64,000 bases of DNA from an uncultured Alphaproteobacteria bacterium (GCA_937920085.1 CALETE010000041.1:32408-96407), one strand, 5' to 3'; positions 52,513-63,653 are shown, numbered from the stretch's first letter. The notes: generated from the letters alone by a model not told the origin. Made by a program: numbers and translations.

Positions 52513-54195
52513 ATGGCCGACGCCGAGCGCCCGCAAACCCGCCAGGCCGCCCTGGAGCAACTGACCGCCCCGGGCCAGCCCTATGAGCTGGAAACCCGGG
52601 AAATCGGCGGCTATGGCCGCCGCGTGTTTAAGTCTGCGCCAGCCACCCTTCGGGACCTCTACACCCAGACTCTCAGCGACCAGACCTTCATCGTCTATGA
52701 TGATGAGCGCCTGACCTTCAACGAAACCGCGGCCCTTGCGGCAAAGCTCGGCCACGCCCTGGTTCACAGGTTTGGGGTCTGCAGGGGTGACCGGGTGGCC
52801 ATTTCCACGCGGAATTTTCCCGAGTGGGTGATTGCCTTCCAGGCCGCCACGTCTGTGGGTGCCATAGCCGTGGCGCTCAACGCCCTGTGGCAGGCTGATG
52901 AGCTGGAATATGGCCTCAAGAACTGTCAGGCCAAGGTCTTTGTCGCTGACCAGGAGAGGCTGGACCGACTGGCACAGTGTGAAGATGCCCCAGATATTCC
53001 GGTGATCGCCGTGCGGTCCAGCCGCCCTGCAGCAAACGCCATCGCCTTTGAGACCCTGCTGGCCGAAACGGGCGAGGTCGCCCTGCCCCAGGTGGACATC
53101 CAGCCTGATGATGACGCCATCATCTTCTATACTTCAGGCTCGACGGGCCACCCCAAGGGGGTGATTTCCACCCACCGCAATGTCATTTCGGCCCTGTTCT
53201 CTTGGGAGCTGGACTTACAGGCCGGGGCTTTGGTTGCTGGGCTCGAGCCTGTCGTTCCGGCCACCCAGCCCGGGACGCTGATGGCAGTGCCCCTGTTTCA
53301 CGTCACCGGCTGCCATGCGGTCTATCTCCAGTCCTATCGCGCCCAGCGGAAACTGGTCTGCATGTATAAGTGGGACGTAGCCCAGGCCGCGGCTCTCATC
53401 GAGCAGGAGAAGATTACTTCGGTGGTGGCGCCGGCGGCCATGACGGGCGACCTTGTGCGCGAGGCCCAGAAGACCGATCGTGATCTTTCTAGCCTGGTCG
53501 CCCTTGGGGGCGGGGGTGCCCCCCGGGCCCCTGAGCAGGTGCGCCAGATTGCTGCCTTCACCAAGGCCATGCCCAATACCGGTTGGGGTATGACCGAAAC
53601 AAACGCCATCGGCACAGGCATTAGCGGCGAGGACTATCTGAACCGTCCTGCCAGTTCCGGTCGCTGTTCGGCGGTCCTAGAGCTGAAAGTGGTCGATGAT
53701 GACGGCCGCGCCTTGCCAGCTGGCGAGCGGGGCGAACTGCTGGTTCGCGGGGCCAGCGTGTTCCGGGGCTATTGGAACCGAGACGACCTCAGCGCAACCA
53801 CCTTTGAAGACGGCTGGTTCAGGACCGGCGATGTGGCCTATCTGGATGATGAAGGGTTCTTGTTCATTGTTGATCGGATCAAGGACCTGATCATCCGAGG
53901 CGGTGAAAACATCGGCTGTGGCACGGTTGAGGCGGCCCTGGTTCTGCACCCGAAAATCCACGAAGCAGCGGTCTATGCCGTGCCAGATGATCGCCTGGGC
54001 GAAGAGGTCGGGGCGACCATCTATGGCGATGCCGGGCTTGATCCAGATGAGGTGCGAGACTTCCTCGGCGCTCACCTGGCTCGGTTTGAAGTGCCCAAAT
54101 ACATCTTTGTCTCCCCTGACCCCTTGCCGCGCATCGCCTCAGGCAAGATCCTGAAGCGCCAATTGCGGGATGAAGCGGCCAAGCGTCTGGCTTAG
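52513..54195 (+). CDS. AMP-dependent acyl-CoA synthetase/ligase
   Basis: A 560-residue adenylate-forming enzyme that activates a carboxylic acid with ATP and CoA. The P-loop is FYTSGSTGHPKGV; later motifs are GWGMTETNA, WFRTGDVAYLDDEGF and the catalytic lysine near the end (PRIASGKILKRQ). It is the third gene of the catabolic run and presumably makes the substrate for the two dehydrogenases. Confidence 0.94.
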   Translation: MADAERPQTRQAALEQLTAPGQPYELETREIGGYGRRVFKSAPATLRDLYTQTLSDQTFIVYDDERLTFNETAALAAKLGHALVHRFGVCRGDRVAISTRNFPEWVIAFQAATSVGAIAVALNALWQADELEYGLKNCQAKVFVADQERLDRLAQCEDAPDIPVIAVRSSRPAANAIAFETLLAETGEVALPQVDIQPDDDAIIFYTSGSTGHPKGVISTHRNVISALFSWELDLQAGALVAGLEPVVPATQPGTLMAVPLFHVTGCHAVYLQSYRAQRKLVCMYKWDVAQAAALIEQEKITSVVAPAAMTGDLVREAQKTDRDLSSLVALGGGGAPRAPEQVRQIAAFTKAMPNTGWGMTETNAIGTGISGEDYLNRPASSGRCSAVLELKVVDDDGRALPAGERGELLVRGASVFRGYWNRDDLSATTFEDGWFRTGDVAYLDDEGFLFIVDRIKDLIIRGGENIGCGTVEAALVLHPKIHEAAVYAVPDDRLGEEVGATIYGDAGLDPDEVRDFLGAHLARFEVPKYIFVSPDPLPRIASGKILKRQLRDEAAKRLA

Positions 54196-54779
54196 GCCTT
54201 CTTACGGTAGATCGACCGCTTGGGTTGGGCAACGACCCGGCGGATCATGGGTTCAAAGGCCGAAAGGGGCATGGACTCATAGGCCGGATCGAAACTGTTC
54301 TGGTCGTAGAGATGACAGAACTGGGCGGTGTATTCGAACCATTCATGACCGCGGTACTGGTCGCGCATGTCGCGATCCAGACCCAGGTGCTGGAAGAAGT
54401 AATAGCCCTGGAAAATGCCGTGCTTTTCCATCATCCAATAGTTCTGTTCCGAGATGTAGGGCTTCATGATCATGGCCCCCAGCTCCGCATGGTTTGACGG
54501 AGCCAGAATGTCGCCGGCATCATGCATCAGGGCGCAAACCACATATTCTTCGTCCCGCCCGTCCTTGTGCGCGCGGGTGGCGGTCTGCAGGGAATGCTCC
54601 AGCCGGGTCACGGTAAAGCCGCCACTGTCGTCGGCCAGCATGTTCAGGTGGTCCAGGAGGCGGTCTGGAAAAGCCTGATGAAAGGGAGCGCCCGCCCGGC
54701 CGATGGCCGCCCAGTCCTCTTTCGTGGACTCCACCATGGTGTGGAACTTGGCTTTATCGAGGATTTCACCGTCAGCCAT
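54192..54779 (-). CDS. HD-domain protein, PhnZ/MIOX-like oxygenase candidate
   Basis: A 195-residue HD-fold protein. The metal-ligand pattern H (LEHSLQTATRA), HD (ALMHDAGD), H (PSNHAELGA) and further H/D residues resembles the mixed-valent di-iron oxygenases PhnZ and MIOX more than HD phosphohydrolases. The FQGYYFFQHLGLD helix is also PhnZ-like. It is transcribed against the acyl-CoA genes on both sides. Hydrolase activity remains an alternative. Confidence 0.75.
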   Translation of the reverse strand: MADGEILDKAKFHTMVESTKEDWAAIGRAGAPFHQAFPDRLLDHLNMLADDSGGFTVTRLEHSLQTATRAHKDGRDEEYVVCALMHDAGDILAPSNHAELGAMIMKPYISEQNYWMMEKHGIFQGYYFFQHLGLDRDMRDQYRGHEWFEYTAQFCHLYDQNSFDPAYESMPLSAFEPMIRRVVAQPKRSIYRKKA

Positions 54780-54942
54780 CTTCGCCTCCCGAGCACTTTA
54801 CGTTTCCGGAACGTGGCCCCTCCATTCCGGGATTGTCAACTTGGTATGTGGACATAAATTGCCCGACCCCTAGGCATGGTCTAAGGGAAGTTTCAGCTTG
54901 CGGTCGGAAAAGAACCGTAGGGACAGGGCAAGGAAGCGACAG

Positions 54943-55752
54943 ATGGCAAAAGATTTCAACAACCTGTTTTCAGTCAAGGGCAAGGTTGCCCTGGTGACCG
55001 GTGGGTCCAGAGGTATTGGCGAAATGATCGCCGCTGGCCTGCTGGCGGGGGGTGCCAAGGTCTATATTTCGTCCCGCAAGGCCGATGTCTGCGACGCCAC
55101 CGCCAAACGTCTGGCCGAAACCTATGGGGGCGATTGTATCTCCCTGCCCGCCGACCTTTCACAGATGACCGGTATTGTGTCTTTGGCGGCGCGGCTCAGT
55201 GAGGCTGAGCCCAAACTCGATATTCTGGTGAACAATGCCGGCGCGGCCTGGGGCGCACCGATCGATGAGTTTCCCGAAGTGGGTTGGGACAAGGTCATGG
55301 ACACCAACGTCAAGGGCGTCTTCTTCCTGACCCAGAAGCTCCTGCCCCTGCTACGCAAAGCCGGCGCTGAGGGCGAGCCGGCCCGGGTGATCAATATCGG
55401 ATCCATTGATGGTCTGAAGGCAGCTGCCTTTGACACCTTCTCCTATGGTGCGTCTAAGGCGGCGGTTCACCACCTCACACGGTTCTTGGCCTCGCACCTG
55501 ACCAAGGAGCGGATCCTGTGCAACGCTATTGCGCCGGGCCCCTATCCGACCTGGATGTTGTCCACCGGCGTGGGTTTTGGTGGGGAAACAGAAAACGCTG
55601 ACTGGGACAGGGTCGGTCGTGGCAATCCCAGCGGCCGGGTCGGCACGCCGCAGGACATTGCGGGGCTGGTGATCTTCCTGGCCTCCAGGGCCGGCGAATA
55701 TATTGTCGGTCAGACCATTGCCAGCGACGGTGGTGCTGTCGGGACATCGTGA
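54943..55752 (+). CDS. SDR family oxidoreductase
   Basis: A 269-residue classical SDR. The cofactor motif is TGGSRGIGEMIA, NNAG is present (ILVNNAGAAWG), the catalytic Ser is in GSIDG and the Tyr-Lys pair in YGASKAA. The start ATG at 54943 follows AGGAAGCGACAG; the frame is open upstream. Similar to 3-oxoacyl/hydroxyacyl-CoA type reductases, consistent with a step in acyl-CoA breakdown. Confidence 0.92.
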   Translation: MAKDFNNLFSVKGKVALVTGGSRGIGEMIAAGLLAGGAKVYISSRKADVCDATAKRLAETYGGDCISLPADLSQMTGIVSLAARLSEAEPKLDILVNNAGAAWGAPIDEFPEVGWDKVMDTNVKGVFFLTQKLLPLLRKAGAEGEPARVINIGSIDGLKAAAFDTFSYGASKAAVHHLTRFLASHLTKERILCNAIAPGPYPTWMLSTGVGFGGETENADWDRVGRGNPSGRVGTPQDIAGLVIFLASRAGEYIVGQTIASDGGAVGTS

Positions 55753-55796
55753 CCAGCGGCCAATGAGCCAAGAGAGACTATATTTGGGGGGCTGAA

Positions 55797-56987
55797 ATGT
55801 TGCTGCAGGGACTGAAGGTCGTGGAGTTGGCGACATGGATTGCGGCACCTGGTTGCGCCGCCATCATGGCCGACTGGGGTGCCGACGTGATCAAGGTGGA
55901 GTCCCTTGCTGGCGACGCCACCCGAACCTTCTTTCCCGAAACCGCCGAGAGCCCAGGCAGTCCGATCTTCACCATGGAAAATCGTGGCAAGCGCGGTGTC
56001 GCCCTGGACATTGCCGCCGAAGATGGTCGTCAGGCCATTTTGACGCTTCTCAAGGGTGCTGATGTCTTCATCACCAATGTGCGTCCAGGTGCCCTGAAGC
56101 GGGCCAAGCTGGACTATGAGTCCCTCAAGGCCGACATGCCCAAACTGATCTATGCCAGCGTGTCTGGTGTTGGCCTGGAGGGGCCAGATATCGACTTGCC
56201 GGCCTTCGATATCACCGTCTTCTGGACCAAGAGTGGCGTGGGACGCTCCCATATACCTCCCGACCAGGAGCCCTTTGCCTGCCGTCCTGGATTTGGTGAT
56301 CACGCCACAGCCCTGGCGACCCTGTCTTCGGTTCTGGCGGCGGTCCATGAGCGCCATGAAACAGGCCGCGGGCGGCTTGTGGAGTGTTCCCTCCTGCGCA
56401 CAGCCGCTTACTCCCTGGGCTGGGACATGGCCACCCATCTGCGGTTTGGCGAGGCGCCGGTGACCCAGTCCCGGGACCAGAGGCCCCACCCGATTTCCGG
56501 GGTCTATTTCAGAACCTCCGATGACCGCTGGCTTTGCTTTGTTTTGAAGGGGCCAGGATGCTTCCCCAATCTGATGACCGTCCTGGGTCATCCAGAGGTG
56601 GTGACCAATCCGCGCTATGCCCTGCCTGCCACAGACCTCGAGGTGGTGCGCGAGATTCGCGCCTATGCCGAGGCCGCCTTTGCCAAAATGACCCTGGCCG
56701 AGGCCGCAGAGATCCTCACCGCCGCAGACCTGGCCTGGGCCCCGCTGCAGACCTTGAGCGAAGCGATTTCCATGCCACAGTTTGAGGCTACCGGCTGTCG
56801 GGTCGAGGTGGACAATGGCTGGGGCGGGCGCATGTCGACCATTGCCGCCCCGGCCCGGTTCCCCGAAGGTGCGCCAGTGGTCACCCGTGGGGCCCCCAAG
56901 CTGGGCGAGCACACCCGCGAGGTCTTGGAAGAGGCTGGCCTTTCGCCTGAGGTTATCGACAAGGTCATGGCGCGCCTTGGCTCATGA
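55797..56987 (+). CDS. Family III (CaiB/BaiF) CoA-transferase
   Basis: A 396-residue CoA transferase of the CaiB/BaiF/Frc class. N-terminal LKVVELATWIAAPGCAAIMADWGADVIKVE (in parts), the ENRGKRGVALDI segment and PGALKRAKLDYESLK are standard. The family's catalytic Asp region is shifted here (LPAFDITVFWTKSG). It lies 44 bp after the SDR gene and completes the acyl-CoA gene set. Confidence 0.93.
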   Translation: MLLQGLKVVELATWIAAPGCAAIMADWGADVIKVESLAGDATRTFFPETAESPGSPIFTMENRGKRGVALDIAAEDGRQAILTLLKGADVFITNVRPGALKRAKLDYESLKADMPKLIYASVSGVGLEGPDIDLPAFDITVFWTKSGVGRSHIPPDQEPFACRPGFGDHATALATLSSVLAAVHERHETGRGRLVECSLLRTAAYSLGWDMATHLRFGEAPVTQSRDQRPHPISGVYFRTSDDRWLCFVLKGPGCFPNLMTVLGHPEVVTNPRYALPATDLEVVREIRAYAEAAFAKMTLAEAAEILTAADLAWAPLQTLSEAISMPQFEATGCRVEVDNGWGGRMSTIAAPARFPEGAPVVTRGAPKLGEHTREVLEEAGLSPEVIDKVMARLGS

Positions 56988-56999
56988 CCTGATGGAGGT

Positions 57000-57782
57000 C
57001 TAGGCCAGGTAGCGGTCCCTCAGGCGTTCTGTCGCCGCGGCATCAACGCCAAGGTCGAAAAGATAGGCCTCAAGGCTGCCGCGGTCCTGGACAATGGCTT
57101 GGAGGGCAGCGTCCAGGTACTTTCCGTTCACCCCAAGGAAGAGACGTACCGCGATGTCTGACGGCACCTTGCCAAGGCTCTGCGTCAGGGCCTGGGCCAC
57201 CATCGGTGCCCGCGCTTCGACCCTTGCGGCAGAATTTGTCAGCATGAAGTCGGCAATGGCGTCGTCCCTATGGACCCCAAGCACCTGGTGGGTCAGGGCT
57301 GCCAAAAGGCCGGTGCGATCCTTGCCCGCTGTGCAATGAATGAGGACAGAGGCCTCTGTTTGAAGTAGGGTTTCGAAATAGCGCCGGAACAGGATGGCAT
57401 GCCGCGGCTCGAAGGGGGCCTTGGCGTAATAGTCTAAAAAGAAGGCGTCGACGCTGGCTGGGGTGAGATCTGTGTCCCGAAGAAAGGCAAGATGCGGCGC
57501 TTCGGCGCGGTCACCGAGGTCGCAGTCGATGACCTCCCCTGAATATCCCGCAGGGCGCCGGGAGGGTTCGCTCTCCCGCTCCTTTGGCCGGCGAAGATCA
57601 ACCACAACGGTGAGGTCAAGGGTATGTATGGCGTCCAGATCGGCCTGGGTCGCCCGCCCAAGGTGGGCTGATCGCCAGAACCGGCCTGGCCGCATGCGCC
57701 GACTGTTTGCGGCAGGATAGCCCCCGAAATCTCGAAAATTCTCAACACCCTCAAGGGGCAGAATCCGCGTGATCAAGGTCAT
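57000..57782 (-). CDS. Tyrosine/dual-specificity phosphatase
   Basis: A 260-residue cysteine phosphatase with the P-loop HCTAGKDRTG (Cys150, Arg156), as in the bacterial LipA/PtpB-type group that acts on phosphotyrosine and phosphoinositides. The N-terminal NFRDFGGYPA and the VVDLRRPKERE strand are characteristic of this group. No signal peptide. Confidence 0.9.
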   Translation of the reverse strand: MTLITRILPLEGVENFRDFGGYPAANSRRMRPGRFWRSAHLGRATQADLDAIHTLDLTVVVDLRRPKERESEPSRRPAGYSGEVIDCDLGDRAEAPHLAFLRDTDLTPASVDAFFLDYYAKAPFEPRHAILFRRYFETLLQTEASVLIHCTAGKDRTGLLAALTHQVLGVHRDDAIADFMLTNSAARVEARAPMVAQALTQSLGKVPSDIAVRLFLGVNGKYLDAALQAIVQDRGSLEAYLFDLGVDAAATERLRDRYLA

Positions 57783-57880
57783 GGGCGCTCCGGGTCAGCA
57801 TCAAGAAAAGGCCCTAACTCTCATGGGCCAGGACCTGATCAGCCTTATCGCCTTCCCCGCCCTATGGACAGGTGGCGCAT

Positions 57881-58504
57881 CTAGTAGCGGCCGGGCTCCG
57901 TCTTACCTGGCCAAGTCAGATAGCCTGCGCGGTCGCGGCCTGCTGCTGGAGGATCGCAGGGGCAGTCCACATAGGGGCCCTGGTTCCCATAGTGATAGGC
58001 ATAGCCCCCCTGCCGAACTCCGGAATTACCCTGCTGGGCCTCGCGATAGAGGCCGTTATAGGCCACCGGTCGGGCATAGGTATTGTAGACTTGGCGACCA
58101 TAGACCGACGCGGTGCGATCAATCTCCTGGTTCACATAGATGTCCTGGCGTGGTGGCTGATCATAGGCCCTCTGCGGCTGGGTGTCGGCCATCACATAGG
58201 TCCTGACCTGTCTTGTCTCGGCCCGACGAAGATGGGTGACCCTGTGGGTCGACCTGCTGGGCGTGCGCCTGACAGTGTCCCGGGCGTAAGCGGTTTGCTG
58301 AACGGCGGGGGCCAGGGTGTCCTTTTCGGCCTCAGGTGCCATGGCAGGGGGGGCTGCGCCCCGGCCGGGCGCGCAGGCCGGCAAGGCATTGGATGTACAG
58401 GCAGCCGCCGAAGGCTTCACCCCGGTCAGTTCCGCTAATTTGGCGGAGTCACAGGCCCCAAGACCCAGAAGGGCGATGAGGGGCAGAAGCGAGGTCATAC
58501 GCAT
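57881..58504 (-). CDS. Hypothetical lipoprotein
   Basis: A 207-residue predicted lipoprotein with a clear lipobox (LIALLGLGAC; Cys18 or so becomes the lipidated N-terminus). The rest is low in hydrophobics and rich in Ala, Pro, Arg, Tyr and Gln, with several Tyr-Gly/Gln-rich segments and a CPCDPP motif near the C-terminus. This composition suggests a disordered envelope protein. No family recognised. Confidence 0.7.
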   Translation of the reverse strand: MRMTSLLPLIALLGLGACDSAKLAELTGVKPSAAACTSNALPACAPGRGAAPPAMAPEAEKDTLAPAVQQTAYARDTVRRTPSRSTHRVTHLRRAETRQVRTYVMADTQPQRAYDQPPRQDIYVNQEIDRTASVYGRQVYNTYARPVAYNGLYREAQQGNSGVRQGGYAYHYGNQGPYVDCPCDPPAAGRDRAGYLTWPGKTEPGRY

Positions 58505-58701
58505 GGCGGAGTCCTGAAATTCATTTTCAGGTAACCATGGACATCAAGTTTAGGTCGCGCTGGTAGTTTCACCTCGGGCGCGAACCCTGCACCGGTCTTG
58601 GGTCATGTCGTTGGCGAATTTGCCCCCTGCATGGGGGAAAACCGGTTTCCAGCTCTTTGAACCTGCTTTAGCGTCCCGCGCACGTTCAATGGGGGTAGCA
58701 T

Positions 58702-59352
58702 ATGGCGATTTCGGCGGTGATCTGGGACTTTGGTGGCGTGTTTACCTCCTCCCCCTTCGAAGCTTTCGCCCGCTATGAGGTGAGCAAAGGCCTGCCAAAG
58801 GATCTGATCCGTAGGATCAATTCTACCAATCCAGACTCCAACGCCTGGGCCCTGTTTGAGCGCAATGAAATCGACACCCAAGGTTTTGACGACCTCTTCC
58901 TGGCAGAGTCCACGGCCCTGGGTCATCCCGTTCCAGGCCGTGACATATTGCCCCTGCTGTCTGGCCAGCTGCGCCCGCGGATGGTGGCGGCGCTAAAGAC
59001 CTGCAAGGCACATTTTAAGGTGGGCTGCATCACCAATAACATGGTGTCGCACCATTCGCCGGGGCGCGACGCACCTGCTGCCGGGGCCATGGGCCAGGTC
59101 ATGCCCCTGTTCAACCACATCATCGAAAGTTCCAAGGCCGGGGTGCGCAAGCCCGACCCGAAAATCTACCTAATGATGTGCGAGGCCTTGAGTGTTGAGC
59201 CGAGTGCGTGCGTCTATCTCGATGATCTAGGGATCAATTGTAAGCCCGCCGCTGGCCTTGGCATGACGGCGATCAAGGTTGTCGACGTGGATCAAACCCT
59301 CGCTGATCTTGCAGCTGCCACAGGCTTAACCTTCGAGACGGCGCAAGACTGA
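58702..59352 (+). CDS. HAD-IA family hydrolase
   Basis: A 216-residue HAD phosphatase/dehalogenase-like enzyme. Motif I is WDFGGVF, where the second Asp of the usual DxD is replaced by Gly, as in the soluble epoxide hydrolase N-terminal/ACAD10 group; motif II is in GCITNN, motif III KPDPKIY, motif IV YLDDLGIN. Its stop overlaps the pterin dehydratase start by one base (TGATG), so the two are co-translated. Confidence 0.9.
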   Translation: MAISAVIWDFGGVFTSSPFEAFARYEVSKGLPKDLIRRINSTNPDSNAWALFERNEIDTQGFDDLFLAESTALGHPVPGRDILPLLSGQLRPRMVAALKTCKAHFKVGCITNNMVSHHSPGRDAPAAGAMGQVMPLFNHIIESSKAGVRKPDPKIYLMMCEALSVEPSACVYLDDLGINCKPAAGLGMTAIKVVDVDQTLADLAAATGLTFETAQD

Positions 59353-59657
59353 TGGTCCGGCCAACCAAGATTGGGGCCATAGACGCCCTTGAAAAGCTCC
59401 CGGACTGGTCCGACACCCCGGGTGACCGTGATGAAATCACCCGCAGGTTCAGGTTTGCGGATTTCAATCACGCCTTTGCCTTCATGACCCAGGTGGCACT
59501 CAAGGCCGAGGCCCTGGATCATCATCCCGAGTGGCGGAATGTCTATAATCAGGTTGAGGTCGTCCTCACCACCCATAGCGCCGACGGCGTCACCAGCCTT
59601 GATGTGGAACTGGCTCAGTTCATGGACGCGGCTGCGAAGAGACTGGGCGCGCTCTGA
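59352..59657 (+). CDS. phhB: 4a-hydroxytetrahydrobiopterin dehydratase
   Basis: A 101-residue pterin-4a-carbinolamine dehydratase (PhhB/PCD), which recycles the pterin cofactor of aromatic amino acid hydroxylases. The active-site motif EALDHHPEWRNVYNQVEV with its His-His pair is perfect for the family. No phenylalanine hydroxylase is in the window; it is coupled to the HAD gene. Confidence 0.93.
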   Translation: MVRPTKIGAIDALEKLPDWSDTPGDRDEITRRFRFADFNHAFAFMTQVALKAEALDHHPEWRNVYNQVEVVLTTHSADGVTSLDVELAQFMDAAAKRLGAL

Positions 59658-59659
59658 CC

Positions 59660-61233
<1,574 letters not shown>

Positions 61234-61237
61234 GGTC

Positions 61238-62398
61238 GTGAGCGCCTTCCTTGCCTATGGGCGTCAGACAATCGAAGACGATGATATTGAGGCCGTGGCG
61301 GCAGCGCTCAGGTCTGATTTTCTGACCACCGGACCCAGGGTCGACGCCTTTGAAGCGGCCTTTGCCGAGGCGGTCGGTGCGCGCCATGCCGTGGCCTGTT
61401 CCAACGGTACGGCGGCCCTGCATCTGGCCATGCTGGCCCTTGATGTCCGCCCCGGAGAGGTGGTCATCGTCCCCAGCATCACCTTCCTGGCCACCGCCAA
61501 CTGTGCCCGCTATGTGGGGGCAGAGGTGATCTTCGCTGACGTTGATCCCACCACAGGTCTGATGACGCCAGACACCTTGGCCGCGGCGCTAAACCAGGTT
61601 GGGTCGCGAACGCTGCGCGCGGTCTTGCCAGTTCACCTGCGGGGGGATGTGGCAGAGCTTGATCGGCTGGAGACCCTTGCCGCCCAGGCCGGGGCCGTGC
61701 TCGTGGAGGATGCTCCTCACGCCCTGGGGTCAGAAGCGGTTTTCGGCAATCAAAGGGAGACGGTCGGGGACTGCCGACACTCTGCCATGTCGACCTTTTC
61801 CTTCCATCCGGTGAAAACCATCGCCACCGGTGAAGGGGGCATGATCACCACCAATGACCCAGACCTCGCCGTACGGCTGAAAGCCTTCCGCAGCCATGGC
61901 ATGGTCAGGCCAGCCGATGGAGATCCCTGGTGGTATGAAATGCCAGAGCCAGGCTTCAACTATCGGCTACCCGATATCCTGTGTGCCTTGGGTCAGTCAC
62001 AGCTCAAAAAGCTGCCCCGGTTTGCCACCCAGCGCCAGGCCTTGGCCGCCCGCTATGGCGAAGTCCTGGCCGATCTTGCGCCTATGGTGAAGCTTGCCAG
62101 CCGACCTGACTGGAGCACGCCTGTCCTGCACCTGCTGGTCGCCCTAATCGATTTCAAGGCCGCAGGTCTGAGCCGACGTCAGGTGGTCGACCGCCTCAAG
62201 GCCAAGGGCGTCGGGACCCAGGTGCACTACATACCCGTGCACACCCAGCCCTATTATCAGGCGCGGTATGGCCAACTCCATCTGCCTGGTGCTGAAGCCT
62301 GGTATGAGGCCTCTCTGACCTTGCCCCTCTATCCTGGCATGACCCCAGCAGATGTTGACCATGTGGCGGCCAGCCTAAGGGCGGTCTTGGGCCTTTAA
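61238..62398 (+). CDS. flmB: UDP-4-amino-sugar aminotransferase (FlmB/PseC)
   Basis: A 386-residue PLP aminotransferase of the DegT/DnrJ/EryC1 class acting on the 4-keto sugar made by FlmA. The PLP lysine is K193 (FSFHPVKTIATGEGG), with SNGTAALHLA for phosphate binding and the HRL-type YRLPDILCALG motif near the substrate. The GTG start lies 4 bp after the flmA stop. Confidence 0.92.
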   Translation: MSAFLAYGRQTIEDDDIEAVAAALRSDFLTTGPRVDAFEAAFAEAVGARHAVACSNGTAALHLAMLALDVRPGEVVIVPSITFLATANCARYVGAEVIFADVDPTTGLMTPDTLAAALNQVGSRTLRAVLPVHLRGDVAELDRLETLAAQAGAVLVEDAPHALGSEAVFGNQRETVGDCRHSAMSTFSFHPVKTIATGEGGMITTNDPDLAVRLKAFRSHGMVRPADGDPWWYEMPEPGFNYRLPDILCALGQSQLKKLPRFATQRQALAARYGEVLADLAPMVKLASRPDWSTPVLHLLVALIDFKAAGLSRRQVVDRLKAKGVGTQVHYIPVHTQPYYQARYGQLHLPGAEAWYEASLTLPLYPGMTPADVDHVAASLRAVLGL

Positions 62399-62494
62399 GG
62401 CTTCCATCCCGTATCAGTTCCGTATTTGTTCTTGATTTTGCGCCATGACCGTGGTCCGGTTGTGAATTGAAAATGCTCAATCAAGAGAATGCTT

Positions 62495-63358
62495 ATGGCG
62501 GCGCGGGTCATGACGGTGGCGTTTCAAGGGGTCGAAGCGCGGCCTGTGGATGTCGAGGTTCAGCTCACCAGCGGCGAATTTGCCTTTGTGGTGGTCGGTC
62601 TTGGCGACAAGGCCGTCGGTGAAAGCCGGGAACGGGTGCGGGCCGCTTTTGCAGGCCTCGGGCTTGCCCTGCCAGGTCGTCGGATCATCTGCAATCTGGC
62701 TCCGGCGGATCTCCCCAAGGAGGGTAGTCACTATGATCTGCCCATAGCCCTAGCGGTCATGGCGGCTATGGGGGTGATTCCCCCCGATGCCCTCAGCAGC
62801 TGGGCTGCCATGGGCGAGCTCTCCCTCGATGGCCGCATTGTCGCAGCGGTCGGGGCCTTGCCCGCAGCCGTGGCGGCGGGGGCTCTGGATCTTGGGCTTA
62901 TCTGCCCCGCAGCTTGCGGTGCTGAAGCCGCCTGGGCAGGAGACACCCGTATCCTGGCTGCCCCCTCTTTGATTTCCCTGGTAAACCACTTCCGGGGCAC
63001 CCAAATCCTTTCGCCTCCGGCCCCTGGACAGGTTCTTGATGGGGCGCCCACCGCAGATTTGCGCGACGTTAAGGGACAGGAAAATGCCAAGCGCGCCTTA
63101 GAGGTGGCCGCTGCCGGAGGCCATAACCTGCTGTTCATCGGGCCCCCAGGGTCTGGAAAGTCCATGATGGCGGCTCGGTTGCCGGGGCTCCTGCCACCCC
63201 TGTCTCCGGCCGAACTTTTGGAAACCTCCATGATCCATTCGGTAGCCGGCCTGATCGCCAAGGGGGAACTGACCCGTGCCCGGCCATTTCGCGCACCCCA
63301 TCACTCGGCCACCATGGCGGCCCTCACCGGCGGCGGTGATAAGAATTGTTATTTGTGA
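62495..63358 (+). pseudogene. comM: ComM/YifB family Mg-chelatase-like ATPase, interrupted
   Basis: The first ~281 residues of ComM (YifB), an ATPase that aids branch migration in natural transformation. The N-terminal ChlI-like domain and Walker A (FIGPPGSGKS, 216-223) are intact, through FRAPHHSATMAALTGGG. Normally the protein continues for over 200 residues (Walker B and finger regions, about 510 total). Here the homology stops at about 63337 and the frame runs into a stop at 63358 inside transposon-end sequence. ATG at 62489 is the alternative start. The 3' half must lie beyond the island. Confidence 0.9.
63333..63337. repeat. Candidate target-site duplication at the comM break
   Basis: GCGGT is the last comM-like pentamer before sequence change. 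It is the reverse complement of ACCGC, the 5-bp duplication that I recall for AbaR-type Tn7-like islands in Acinetobacter comM. The other copy, at the far end of the island, is outside the window, so duplication cannot be shown. Confidence 0.4.
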
Positions 63359-63388
63359 GACTTTTCGACCGTTATTTGTGAGACTTTT
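63348..63388 (+). repeat. Two exact 18-bp transposase-binding-like repeats
   Basis: GTTATTTGTGAGACTTTT occurs at 63348-63365 and again at 63371-63388, 23 bp apart. A weaker third match sharing TGAGACT is at 63439-63445. Direct, closely spaced repeats of this length at an element's edge are the standard layout of TnsB sites on Tn7-like ends. Confidence 0.75.
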
Positions 63389-63653
63389 GTTTTACAAGCT
63401 AATTAGGCAAGCAAAATCAAAGAATTACAATCCACAAATGAGACTCGTCGGCTATCGGGGAGATTGCGCTCATCGCCGCCTGGATGCAGCCAATTTGGGC
63501 AGGTATCCAAGTGGTCCAACAGCATTGGAATATCCGTCAACACTCCTAGCGGCGAGTCGCCGAATAACTATCATGAGTGCATTGAGAAGTAGCCCGCGAG
63601 GGGCAGCGCGAGCCGCAAACTACGTACACAAGATGAAAAAGAGTGGGGTGGGC

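Noticed and set aside
58605..58660. Sequence around GGGGGAAAACCGGTTTCC resembling the REP core at 9620-9645
   Set aside because: Only the ACCGGTTT part agrees and there are no matching arms, so I could not support a second copy of the repeat.
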